Of a stretch of 8,174 nt of DNA, positions 1 to 7,884 are shown one piece after another (position 1 is the stretch's first letter; each line of letters starts with the position of its first letter). Position numbers and translations under genes: made by a program. The notes under the pieces were generated by a model, which was given only the letters and a program-made list of their open reading frames with translations, was not told the DNA's origin and searched no databases. This DNA comes from Gemmatimonadota bacterium (GTDB lineage Bacteria > Gemmatimonadota > Gemmatimonadetes > Gemmatimonadales > Gemmatimonadaceae): NCBI GenBank assembly GCA_029884515.1, contig JAOUHR010000069.1:1-8174 (forward strand), given 5' to 3'.

Positions 1-809
1 GTGAGGTCCTGCTTGATCGACGTCGACATGCTCGCGGCACCGGGCACCGGATTGTTGACCGCGATGTTGATGTCCGCTCCGGAGGTGTAGCTGTCCTGGC
101 CCACGCCCGCCCCCAGCTGGAAGACCATCAGGTTCTTCTGCGCGGCGAGGCGCCACGACTTCGTCTTCACCGAGAACTGGTTGATGTTGAAGTCGGCGTC
201 GGACGCCGACGCCGCGAGGTCGAGCGTCGGCAGGTCGCGCACGAGGTACGAGAACGAGACGCCCGGCACCACCAGCGACTGCTCGAGCAGCCCGACGCGG
301 GCGCCGATGCCGATCTTCATGGAGCCGCCGTCCGGTTTGATCGAGACACCACCGGAGGTGTTCTTGATCTCCGGCACGTAGGTCACGCTGCCGATCAGGT
401 CCACCCCGCCGATCCGCGAGACACCGAGCGGGAAGCCCTTGTACACGCCGACGGCGAAGTCGACGCCGGGCAGGCCCAGCACCTGCGACTTGGTCGTGAG
501 GTTCGACGAGGAGCGCCCCGAGATGGAGACGCTCATGGCCGCGACGTCGGGGAGGTCGCCCATCACGGCGTTGCCGCGGAGCGCGATCGCGAAGTGTCCG
601 AGCCCACCGAGGGTGGAGCCCATGCCGAGCGTGTGGCTACCGCCCACCAGCGAGGTGCCGAGCTGCGGCATCATGTAGTTGAAGAGGTCCGTCGCCTTCT
701 CGCACGCGTCGGCTGTCTGAGTCGTGGCCGAAGCGCAGTTGGGATTCTGCGCGCGAGCGGGAATGGCGAGCGCGGCGAAGCAGAGGAACGCGGCGATGGG
801 GCGGCGCAT
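1..809 (-). CDS. Secreted beta-rich protein, probable outer-membrane protein (3' end outside window)
   Basis: Partial gene: 269 codons are visible and the C-terminus runs off the window. The ATG at 809-807 is preceded by GGAG about nine bases upstream. Residues 1-20 form a clear Sec signal peptide: two arginines, a hydrophobic core, then ARA before Gln21 as the likely signal peptidase I site. There is no lipobox, so it is probably not a lipoprotein. The mature N-terminus has two cysteines (C25, C36) that could form a disulfide. From about residue 50 it is glycine/serine-rich with alternating polar and hydrophobic residues and strand-like stretches (for example KIGIGARVGLL, FAVGVYKGFPLGV), as expected of an outer-membrane barrel or beta-rich envelope protein. 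I recognise no named family. It starts 17 bases after purM and could be cotranscribed with it, though its role looks unrelated to purine synthesis. Confidence 0.75.
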   Translation of the reverse strand, partial: MRRPIAAFLCFAALAIPARAQNPNCASATTQTADACEKATDLFNYMMPQLGTSLVGGSHTLGMGSTLGGLGHFAIALRGNAVMGDLPDVAAMSVSISGRSSSNLTTKSQVLGLPGVDFAVGVYKGFPLGVSRIGGVDLIGSVTYVPEIKNTSGGVSIKPDGGSMKIGIGARVGLLEQSLVVPGVSFSYLVRDLPTLDLAASASDADFNINQFSVKTKSWRLAAQKNLMVFQLGAGVGQDSYTSGADINIAVNNPVPGAASMSTSIKQDL

Positions 810-826
810 GGTGCACGACTCCGAAG

Positions 827-1858
827 TTAGACGAGTTGGACCCGTCCGGACCCTGGACGGATGTGACCGATGATCCAGTTATCGACGCCGGCCTTCCCCG
901 CTTGGTCACGCACGGCGGAGGCGCCGACTGTGTCCGTAATCACAATCATGCCAACACCTTGGTTGAACGCCCGGTACATCTCCGCGCGCTCCACCCCGCC
1001 CGCCTGTTCGAGCACCCGGAAGAGGGAGGGGATCTCCCAGGACACCGTCTCCACCACCGCGTCCAGGTGCGGCGGCAACGCCCGGTCGAGGTTCCCCGGG
1101 ATCCCCCCGCCAGTGATGTGTGCCATGGCATGCACCTGGCCCAGCACCGGACGGAGGATCGGCAGGTAGGAGCGGTGCACCGCGAGCAGCACATCGGCGA
1201 CCGACTTCCCTCCCGACTCGGGAAACACCGCACCCGGACCGAGGTTCAGTCGCTCCGTCACGATGTGACGGGCGAGGGAGTAGCCGTTGGTGTGGAGCCC
1301 GGTGCTGGCGAGCCCCACCAGCACGTCCCCGTCGCGCACGCCGGCGGAGGTGATCACCTCGTCCTCCTCCACCATCCCCACGATGAACCCCGCGAGATCG
1401 TAGTCCGGCGGCGTGTAGACGCCGGGCATCTCGGCCGTCTCGCCACCGGCGAGGGTCGCTCCGTTCTCGCGGCATCCTGCCGCGACGCCGGCCACGATCG
1501 CCTCCACCACCGACGGCACGAGCTTGCCGAAGGCGACGTAGTCGAGGAAGAAGAGCGGCGTCGCCCCCTGCACCAGGATGTCGTTCACGCAGTGGTTGAC
1601 GAGGCAGTGGCCGATCGTGTCGTGCCGGTCCGCCTCGATCGCGACCTTGATCTTGGTGCCGACGCCGTCGGCGCTGGAGACGAGCAGCGGCCGTCGGGCG
1701 CCCTCCGGCACACGGAACATCCCGCCGAAGCCCCCGAAGGCACCGCGGGCCCCGGCGGTGAATGTCGACTCGACCAGCTTCTTGATGCGCTGCTTCGAGT
1801 CCTCCGCCGCCGCGATGTCGACGCCGGCGCTCGCGTAGGTGAGCTTCGGTTCGCTCAT
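827..1858 (-). CDS. purM: Phosphoribosylformylglycinamidine cyclo-ligase (AIR synthetase)
   Basis: Cytosolic enzyme of de novo purine synthesis that closes the imidazole ring: FGAM + ATP gives AIR + ADP + Pi. The 343-residue product matches the usual PurM length (about 345). Family motifs appear in order: the YASAGVDI start (8-15), the glycine-rich FGGFGGMF (41-48), SADGVGTK (62-69, nucleotide/phosphate-binding region), HCVNDILVQGA (89-99), AGGETAEMPGVY (137-148), TGLHTNGYSLAR (186-197), HITGGGIPGNL (247-257) and FNQGVGM (298-304). It has the PurM/ATP-grasp-independent N-terminal and C-terminal AIRS domains. The ATG start is supported by TGAGG five bases upstream, whose TGA is the stop codon of the preceding kinase gene, so the two are likely translationally coupled. 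Nothing is missing or truncated. No other purine-pathway gene is in the window. Confidence 0.97.
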   Translation of the reverse strand: MSEPKLTYASAGVDIAAAEDSKQRIKKLVESTFTAGARGAFGGFGGMFRVPEGARRPLLVSSADGVGTKIKVAIEADRHDTIGHCLVNHCVNDILVQGATPLFFLDYVAFGKLVPSVVEAIVAGVAAGCRENGATLAGGETAEMPGVYTPPDYDLAGFIVGMVEEDEVITSAGVRDGDVLVGLASTGLHTNGYSLARHIVTERLNLGPGAVFPESGGKSVADVLLAVHRSYLPILRPVLGQVHAMAHITGGGIPGNLDRALPPHLDAVVETVSWEIPSLFRVLEQAGGVERAEMYRAFNQGVGMIVITDTVGASAVRDQAGKAGVDNWIIGHIRPGSGRVQLV

Positions 1859-1868
1859 CCGCGCCTCA
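1859..1868 (-). promoter_or_regulatory. Ribosome binding site of purM overlapping the pfkB stop codon
   Basis: On the minus strand the kinase stop TGA runs directly into GG, giving TGAGG, then five bases (CGCGG) and the purM ATG. The Shine-Dalgarno core therefore includes the last base of the upstream stop codon, an arrangement that favours reinitiation by ribosomes finishing pfkB. Confidence 0.6.
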
Positions 1869-2783
1869 CGCGCTCAGCGCTTCGTCGAAGCTCACGAGCC
1901 GGCGGAAGTCCGCGACGCGCTCGTCGATGTCCGCGCGCGTGACCTCGAGCAGCCTGGTGATCGAGAACCCCTCGACGACGAACGAACCCATTGCCGATCC
2001 GACGATCACGGCGCGCCGCATGTTCGCTTCGGTCAGGTCGCGCGTACGGGCCAGCCACCCCATGAAGCCGCCGGCGAACGAGTCGCCCGCGCCGGTCGGG
2101 TCGAACACGGACTCGAGCGGATAGGCCGGCGCGAAGAAGACGCTGTCCTTGGTGAACATGAAGGCGCCATGCTCGCCCTTCTTGATGAGCACCGTGCGCG
2201 GCCCGCGCGCGAGGATCCAGCGTGCCGCCTGCACGAGGTTGGCCTGCTCGGTGAGCTGGCGTGCCTCGCCGTCGTTCAGCGTGATGAGGTCCACCTTGCC
2301 CAGGAGCTCCATCAGGTCGGGGCGCCGTGACTCGATCCAGAAGTTCATCGTGTCGCACGCGACCAGTTTCGGCTTCGTGACCTGACGCAGCACATCGAGC
2401 TGGAGGCGGGGGTCGATGTTGGCGAGGAACAGATACTCGGCGCTCCGGAACGCGTCCGGCAGCTTGGGCTTGAAGTGGGAGAAGACGCCGAGCCGCGTCT
2501 CCAGCGTCTCGGCCGAGTTCAGGTCGTGGCGGTAGCGGCCGCGCCAGCGGAACGACTCGCCTTCCGCCTTCTCGAGACCCGCGAGGTCGACGCCCCGCGC
2601 GCGCAGCGCCTCGAGCTTCTGCACCGGGTAGTCACTCCCGACGACGCCCACGAGCTGCACCGCGGTCTGGTGCGACGCGGCCGCCGCGAAGTAGTTGGCC
2701 GACCCGCCGAGCACCTCGTCGGCCTTGCCGAAGGGGGTCTCGACGGAGTCGAGGGCCACGGAACCGACGACGAGGACGGACAT
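1866..2783 (-). CDS. PfkB-family carbohydrate/nucleoside kinase, substrate unresolved
   Basis: A 305-residue ribokinase-fold kinase that should transfer phosphate from ATP to a sugar, nucleoside or related alcohol in the cytosol. Supporting features: an N-terminal beta strand MSVLVVGSVALD (1-12), the substrate-side glycine motif GGSANYFAAAA (26-36, PfkB signature 1 region), IKKGEHGA (200-207), and the PfkB signature 2 DPTGAGDSFAGGF (228-240), which forms the anion hole and supplies the catalytic base D234. Length is typical of the family. It belongs to a ribokinase-like group for which I know no firm substrate; adenosine/ribonucleoside kinase and sugar kinase are both possible. Adjacency to purM makes a link to nucleosides or ribose attractive but is not proof. 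The ATG start agrees with the family N-terminus although its leader has no Shine-Dalgarno sequence: it is C/T-rich because of a tandem repeat. Confidence 0.9.
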   Translation of the reverse strand: MSVLVVGSVALDSVETPFGKADEVLGGSANYFAAAASHQTAVQLVGVVGSDYPVQKLEALRARGVDLAGLEKAEGESFRWRGRYRHDLNSAETLETRLGVFSHFKPKLPDAFRSAEYLFLANIDPRLQLDVLRQVTKPKLVACDTMNFWIESRRPDLMELLGKVDLITLNDGEARQLTEQANLVQAARWILARGPRTVLIKKGEHGAFMFTKDSVFFAPAYPLESVFDPTGAGDSFAGGFMGWLARTRDLTEANMRRAVIVGSAMGSFVVEGFSITRLLEVTRADIDERVADFRRLVSFDEALSA

Positions 2784-2784
2784 C

Positions 2785-2812
2785 AGGAGGGAGGGGTGAG
2801 GAGGGAGGGGTG
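2785..2812. repeat. Perfect 14-bp tandem duplication with G-quadruplex pattern in the pfkB leader
   Basis: Two exact head-to-tail copies of AGGAGGGAGGGGTG (2785-2798 and 2799-2812, plus strand) are followed by a partial third (AGGA, 2813-2816). The G runs at 2789-2791, 2793-2796, 2803-2805 and 2807-2810 with loops of 1, 6 and 1 bases fit the standard G3+N1-7 quadruplex pattern. The block lies one base upstream of the pfkB start. It is G-rich on the template strand, so the pfkB leader RNA is C/U-rich and lacks a Shine-Dalgarno sequence. Confidence 0.85.
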
Positions 2813-2832
2813 AGGAACGGCGCGGGGCGTGC

Positions 2833-4476
2833 TCACATCCGTTCCGGGGCCGAGATGCCGAGCAGGCCGAGGCCGTTCGCGAGCGTGAGTTGGGCGGCCC
2901 GCGCGAGCGCGAGTCGCGCCCGCATCACCGGCTCCGCCTCGCCCAGCACGTGGTGCTTGTGGTACCAGGTATGCACGAGGCGTGCCGTCTCCAGCAACCA
3001 GTTGGCCACGCGGTGCGGCTCGAGCGCGTCCGCGGCCGCGGCGACGAAGTCGGGCCAGTCCAGCAGTGACTTCACCAGCTCCCGCTCCTCAGGCTGGTCG
3101 AGCACGCTCCAGTCCACTGCCGCGCCGGTGATGGTCGTGGGATCGATCTCCCCCACCCGGAAGATCCCGCTCAGGCGCGCGTGCGCCATCTGGATGTAGT
3201 AGACCGGGTTCTCCTCGCTCTGCGAGCGCGCGAGGTCCACGTCGAACACGAGCTGCGAGTCGCCCTTCCGCATCAGCAGGAAGTAACGCACCGCGTCGCG
3301 GCCCACCTCGTCGATCAGGTCACGGACGGTGACGTAGCTGCCGGCGCGCTTGGAGATCTTCACCTCTTCGCCGCCGCGCATCACGGTGACCATCTGGTGG
3401 AGCACGTACTCGGGATAGCCCTCGGGGATGCCGCGGCCGAGCGCCTGCAACCCGGCGCGCACGCGTGCCGTGGTGCCGTGGTGGTCGGCGCCCTGCACGT
3501 TGATCGCACGCGTGAAGCCGCGCTCGAACTTGGTGACGTGATAGGCGACGTCCGGGAGGAAGTAGGTCATCGTCCCGTCGCGCTTGCGCATGACGCGGTC
3601 CTTGTCGTCTCCGAAGTCGGTGGTGCGCAGGTAGAGCGCACCGTCGTCCTCGAAGGTGTGCCCCGACGCCTGCAGCGCGGCGATGGTCTCCTCCACCTTG
3701 CCGTCCGTGTAGAGCGACGACTCGAGGAAGTACCGGTCGAACCGCACGCCGAACGCGCGCAGGTCGAGGTCCTGTTCGTTGCGCAGCGCCCGCACGGCGA
3801 AGGTGCGCACGCGCTCGAGGTCATCGCCGCGCGGGTCGTCCGTCGCCTCGCCCGCGTACGCCTCGGCGATGTCCTTGATGTACGCGCCGTGGTAGCCGCC
3901 CTCGGGGATGGCGAGCGGGTCTCCGGCGCGTTCGCGGAGGCGCGCCTGCACCGAGAGTGCGAGGTTCTGGATCTGGGCGCCGGCGTCGTTGTAATAGAAC
4001 TCGCGCGTGACCTTCCATCCCTGCGACGCGAGCAGCGCGGCGATCGCGTCGCCCAGCGCGGCCTGGCGGCCGTGGCCCACGTGGAGCGGACCGGTCGGGT
4101 TCGCCGAGACGAACTCCACGTTCGCCGCACGACCCGTGCCCCCAGTGCCGTGGCCCCAGGCGGTGCCGGCCGCGAGCACCCTGGCGAGGCCGCCGGCGAG
4201 GTCCGCCGTGTCGAGGCGGAAGTTGATGAAGCCCGGCCCTGCGACCGTGGCCTCCGCGACCCCCGCATCATGCCTGTCGAGCGCGGCGATCAGCGCATCC
4301 GCGAGCTCGCGCGGCTTGCGACCGAGCGGCTTGGCGAGGGTCATCGCGAGGTTCGTCGCCCAGTCGCCGTGCGCGGGATCGCGCGGACGCTCCAACCCGG
4401 GTTGCACGTCAGGGCTCGCACCGATGGCCACCGCGGCGCGCGTGAGCGCCGCGCGCAGTTGCTCGACACCGTTCAC
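2833..4476 (-). CDS. argS: Arginyl-tRNA synthetase (class Ia)
   Basis: Cytosolic enzyme charging tRNA-Arg with arginine using ATP. The 547-residue length is normal for bacterial ArgRS. Domain order: N-terminal additional domain (about 1-90, with GDWATNLAMTLAK at 37-49 and VAGPGFINFRL at 78-88), Rossmann catalytic domain opening with SANPTGPLHVGHGR (124-137, HIGH equivalent HVGH at 132-135), VQGADHHGTTARV (327-339), the KMSKS-equivalent KISKRAG (373-379), and a C-terminal helical DALR anticodon-binding domain (about 420-547) starting near the SEENPVYYIQMAHAR segment. The start is GTG at 4476-4474, overlapping the TGA stop of the upstream zinc-ribbon gene in the 4-bp sequence GTGA. No convincing Shine-Dalgarno sequence precedes it, so translation probably depends on coupling to fmdB. 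No frameshift or missing catalytic motif is seen. Confidence 0.97.
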   Translation of the reverse strand: MNGVEQLRAALTRAAVAIGASPDVQPGLERPRDPAHGDWATNLAMTLAKPLGRKPRELADALIAALDRHDAGVAEATVAGPGFINFRLDTADLAGGLARVLAAGTAWGHGTGGTGRAANVEFVSANPTGPLHVGHGRQAALGDAIAALLASQGWKVTREFYYNDAGAQIQNLALSVQARLRERAGDPLAIPEGGYHGAYIKDIAEAYAGEATDDPRGDDLERVRTFAVRALRNEQDLDLRAFGVRFDRYFLESSLYTDGKVEETIAALQASGHTFEDDGALYLRTTDFGDDKDRVMRKRDGTMTYFLPDVAYHVTKFERGFTRAINVQGADHHGTTARVRAGLQALGRGIPEGYPEYVLHQMVTVMRGGEEVKISKRAGSYVTVRDLIDEVGRDAVRYFLLMRKGDSQLVFDVDLARSQSEENPVYYIQMAHARLSGIFRVGEIDPTTITGAAVDWSVLDQPEERELVKSLLDWPDFVAAAADALEPHRVANWLLETARLVHTWYHKHHVLGEAEPVMRARLALARAAQLTLANGLGLLGISAPERM

Positions 4477-4931
4477 TCCGACGATCCGGATTTCGGTGGC
4501 TTCGCGCTCGAGGGGCTGGACGTGCCGGGCGCCGACTTGGCGGACGACTCCTTGCCGGTCGATGAGGCGGACCCCGGGGCGGCGCTCGGCGCCGCGGCCG
4601 CCTTGCCGGGCGACGCTGCGCCGGACGACGACTCGCCGCCGACCGATCCACCGGCTGTGGAGGCATCCTTCGACCCGCCATCGGACTTCGCGTCAGGCTT
4701 GGCATCGGATTTCGCCTGCGCCGCGGCTCGCTGGTCCTTCTTGCCGTCCTTGCCGTAGTCCGTGATGTAGAAGCCGGAGCCCTTGAAGACGAGGCCCGAG
4801 CCGGCCGACATGCGCCGCGGCGCGGCCGCGCCGCAGACCGGGCACGGCAACTCGGTCTTCGCGGCACTGATCTTGAGGACGAAGTCCTCGAACTCGTGCC
4901 CGGTGGGGCAGCGATACTCGTATGTCGGCAT
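4473..4931 (-). CDS. FmdB-family zinc-ribbon protein with long low-complexity tail
   Basis: A 152-residue protein whose first 34 residues match the FmdB/CxxC_CXXC_SSSS-type regulatory zinc ribbon: MPTYEYRC start, C8-P-T-G-H12, then C30-P-V-C33-G. Metal binding would use C8, C30 and C33, with H12 where many relatives have a second cysteine. The conserved segment FKGSGFYITDYGK (49-61) typical of the family follows. Residues 62-152 are low complexity, rich in Ala, Ser, Gly, Pro and Lys, and probably disordered. The family's function is poorly defined; the name comes from a putative regulator near formamidase and amidase genes. I chose the ATG at 4931-4929 because MPTYEYRC is the family N-terminus. 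An in-frame TTG at 4994 would add 21 unrelated residues and coincides with a likely -35 element. The stop overlaps the argS GTG. No Shine-Dalgarno sequence is visible. Confidence 0.9.
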   Translation of the reverse strand: MPTYEYRCPTGHEFEDFVLKISAAKTELPCPVCGAAAPRRMSAGSGLVFKGSGFYITDYGKDGKKDQRAAAQAKSDAKPDAKSDGGSKDASTAGGSVGGESSSGAASPGKAAAAPSAAPGSASSTGKESSAKSAPGTSSPSSAKPPKSGSSE

Positions 4932-4965
4932 GTCGTGGGTTGGGCGTAACGTGTGGAGCCTGATA

Positions 4966-4994
4966 AAGTTATCGGCGCGGGACGGGTGCTTCAA
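4966..4994 (-). promoter_or_regulatory. Candidate sigma-70-type promoter for fmdB-argS-pfkB-purM
   Basis: On the minus strand, TTGAAG (4994-4989; four of six matches to TTGACA) is separated by exactly 17 bases from TAACTT (4971-4966; matches T, A and final T of TATAAT). Transcription would begin near 4959, leaving roughly 28 bases before the fmdB ATG. The surrounding DNA is strongly GC-rich, so this A/T-rich patch stands out. The -10 lies within the inverted repeat GATAA-AG-TTATC (4962-4973, plus strand), which could be an operator or simply chance. The match is only moderate and this phylum's promoter consensus is uncertain to me. Confidence 0.4.
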
Positions 4995-5086
4995 GCGGCA
5001 CGCGATGGACGTCCTGTGCGACCAGGGTCCGCCGCGGCCGATTCAGCGAGTGCGGCGACCTCTTCGACACCGGCACCCCGGGGGGA

Positions 5087-5200
5087 TCACCCCGAGCCGC
5101 CCCGCACCGAGTCGGGAGCGATGCGCCGGCCCACGGAGAAGTGCTCGAGCATCTCCCTGGCGCCAAGCGAGGCGTGACAGAAGAGACGGGTCGAGCACAT
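5087..5200 (-). CDS. Possible small ORF of 37 codons after the mutase gene
   Basis: An ATG at 5200-5198 opens a 37-codon frame ending in TGA at 5089-5087. It lies six bases after the mutase stop, and that stop again reads TGAGG, giving a Shine-Dalgarno sequence four bases before the ATG, very like the pfkB/purM junction. Codon third positions are mostly G or C (about 32 of 36), as in the neighbouring genes, but random frames here are also GC-rich. The peptide begins MCSTRLFCHAS, has no motif I recognise and ends in a glycine/serine-rich run next to a G6 homopolymer, beyond which another frame stays open to 4969. It may be a short real peptide, a gene interrupted by a frameshift, or chance. 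Confidence 0.25.
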   Translation of the reverse strand: MCSTRLFCHASLGAREMLEHFSVGRRIAPDSVRGGSG

Positions 5201-5206
5201 CCGGCC

Positions 5207-6822
<1,616 letters not shown>

Positions 6823-6826
<4 letters not shown>

Positions 6827-7830
6827 GTCGCGAGCATCTCCGTCGCGATCGCCACGTCCGCCCGCGAACCCACGAAGTACGGGGAGCGCTGGTGCAGCTC
6901 CGTCGGCTGCACGTCCAGGATGCGCCCGCGCCCATTCGTCGCCGCCCCGCCGGCCGCCTCCACGATGAAGGCGAGCGGGTTGCACTCATACAGCAGGCGC
7001 AGCTTCCCGTTGGGCGACTTCGCGTTCGCCGGATACGCGAAGATGCCCCCGCCCAGCAGGTTCCGGTGGAAGTCGGCCACCAGGGAGCCCACATAGCGCA
7101 CGTTCATCGCCTCGCGCTTCCCGTCGAGCCCGCGATAGCGCCGGATCAGCGCCCGCACATCGTCCGACCAGAGCTGCTCGTACGACTCGTTGACCGAGAG
7201 ATACCGACCGTGCTCCGGGATGCGCATGTTGGGATGCGAGAGCAGGAACTCGCCGATGGACGGGTCCAGCGTGAAGCCGTGCACCCCCTGCCCGGTGGTG
7301 TACACCAGCATGGTGCTCGCGCCATAGATGACGTAGCCCGCCGCGACCTGCGCGGCGCCCTTCTGCAGCATGTCCTCGAGCGTGCCGTCCTCGCCGTCCG
7401 TCACCTTCTCCAACACCGAGAAGATCGTGCCCACGGGGACGTTCACGTCGATGTTGGACGAGCCGTCGAGCGGGTCGAACAGCAGCAGGTACTTGCCGCG
7501 CCGGAACTGCGGCGGGATCGGGATGATCTCCGCCTCCTCCTCGGACGCCATGGCACAGAGCCGCCCGCCGTGATCGAGCGCCTTCACGATGATCGTGTTG
7601 GCGATCACGTCCAGCTTCTGCTGCGCCTCGCCCTGCACGTTGTCCGACCCTTCCTCGCCGAGGATGTCCACAAGGCCGGCCAGGCGCACCTTGTTCGCGA
7701 TCATCTTGGACGCGAGCGCGAGATCGTACATGATGCCAGAGAGCTCACCCGTGGCATGCGGGATGAGCCGCTCCTGCTCGATGATGAAGCGCTCGATCGT
7801 GACGACCGACGTATCGGTGTGGTTGACCAC
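6823..7830 (-). CDS. fbp: Class I fructose-1,6-bisphosphatase
   Basis: Cytosolic Mg-dependent phosphatase making fructose-6-phosphate from fructose-1,6-bisphosphate, the committed step of gluconeogenesis. The 335-residue length is typical of class I. Visible motifs: [23 protein letters not shown] (27-49, in pieces matching the N-terminal AMP-site loop of animal and E. coli enzymes), ASEEEAE (95-101) with acidic metal ligands, the signature [14 protein letters not shown] (115-128; D119 and D122 bind metal), [11 protein letters not shown] (246-256) for substrate phosphate, and [20 protein letters not shown] (276-295; E291 ligand). The start is GTG at 7830-7828 with GAGG about four bases upstream; that Shine-Dalgarno core lies in one arm of an inverted repeat. 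The TGA stop overlaps the mutase GTG. Co-occurrence with the mutase suggests, without proving, a role in feeding succinyl-CoA carbon toward sugars. Confidence 0.97.
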
Positions 7831-7833
7831 GGG

Positions 7834-7847
7834 ACCTCGCTCGAGGT
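7834..7847 (-). promoter_or_regulatory. Inverted repeat occluding the fbp ribosome binding site
   Basis: On the minus strand ACCTCG-AG-CGAGGT is a perfect inverted repeat with 6-bp arms and a 2-base centre, ending three bases before the fbp GTG start. As RNA, the outer four or five pairs could form a small hairpin that hides the GAGG Shine-Dalgarno core; as DNA it is a dyad suitable for a dimeric repressor. Either use is inference. Confidence 0.4.
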
Positions 7848-7884
7848 GTGCCAGGGAAGGATGAACCCGGGAAAGGTGGTTGGG

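Larger units (their letters stand above)
4932..5206. other. 275-bp gap between the mutase and fmdB genes
   Basis: The longest stretch without a recognised gene. It contains a promoter-like sequence for fmdB near 4966-4994, a GATAA/TTATC palindrome within it, a GC-rich patch with a CCCCGGGGGG run at 5076-5085 that can form short alternative hairpins, and one small doubtful ORF (5087-5200, minus). I see no intrinsic terminator with a T tract, no tRNA and no repeat shared with other parts of the window. Confidence 0.6.

Noticed and set aside
836..1942. Long plus-strand open frame (368 codons) opposite purM
   Set aside because: It is antisense to a clear purM with all motifs, and its translation is Arg/His/Val-rich without any domain, as expected from mirrored GC-rich codons.
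2810..3199. Plus-strand ORF preceded by an excellent Shine-Dalgarno-like AGGAGG
   Set aside because: The AGGAGG belongs to the 14-bp tandem repeat; the ORF lies antisense to the argS C-terminus and has no homologous motif.
3181..4758. Plus-strand open frame of 525 codons opposite argS and fmdB
   Set aside because: Antisense shadow of argS; composition is dominated by R, V, A, L, D with no recognisable motif.
5076..5094. GC-rich hairpin as a Rho-independent terminator
   Set aside because: Short alternative stems are possible, but no T tract follows on the minus strand, so a terminator cannot be supported.
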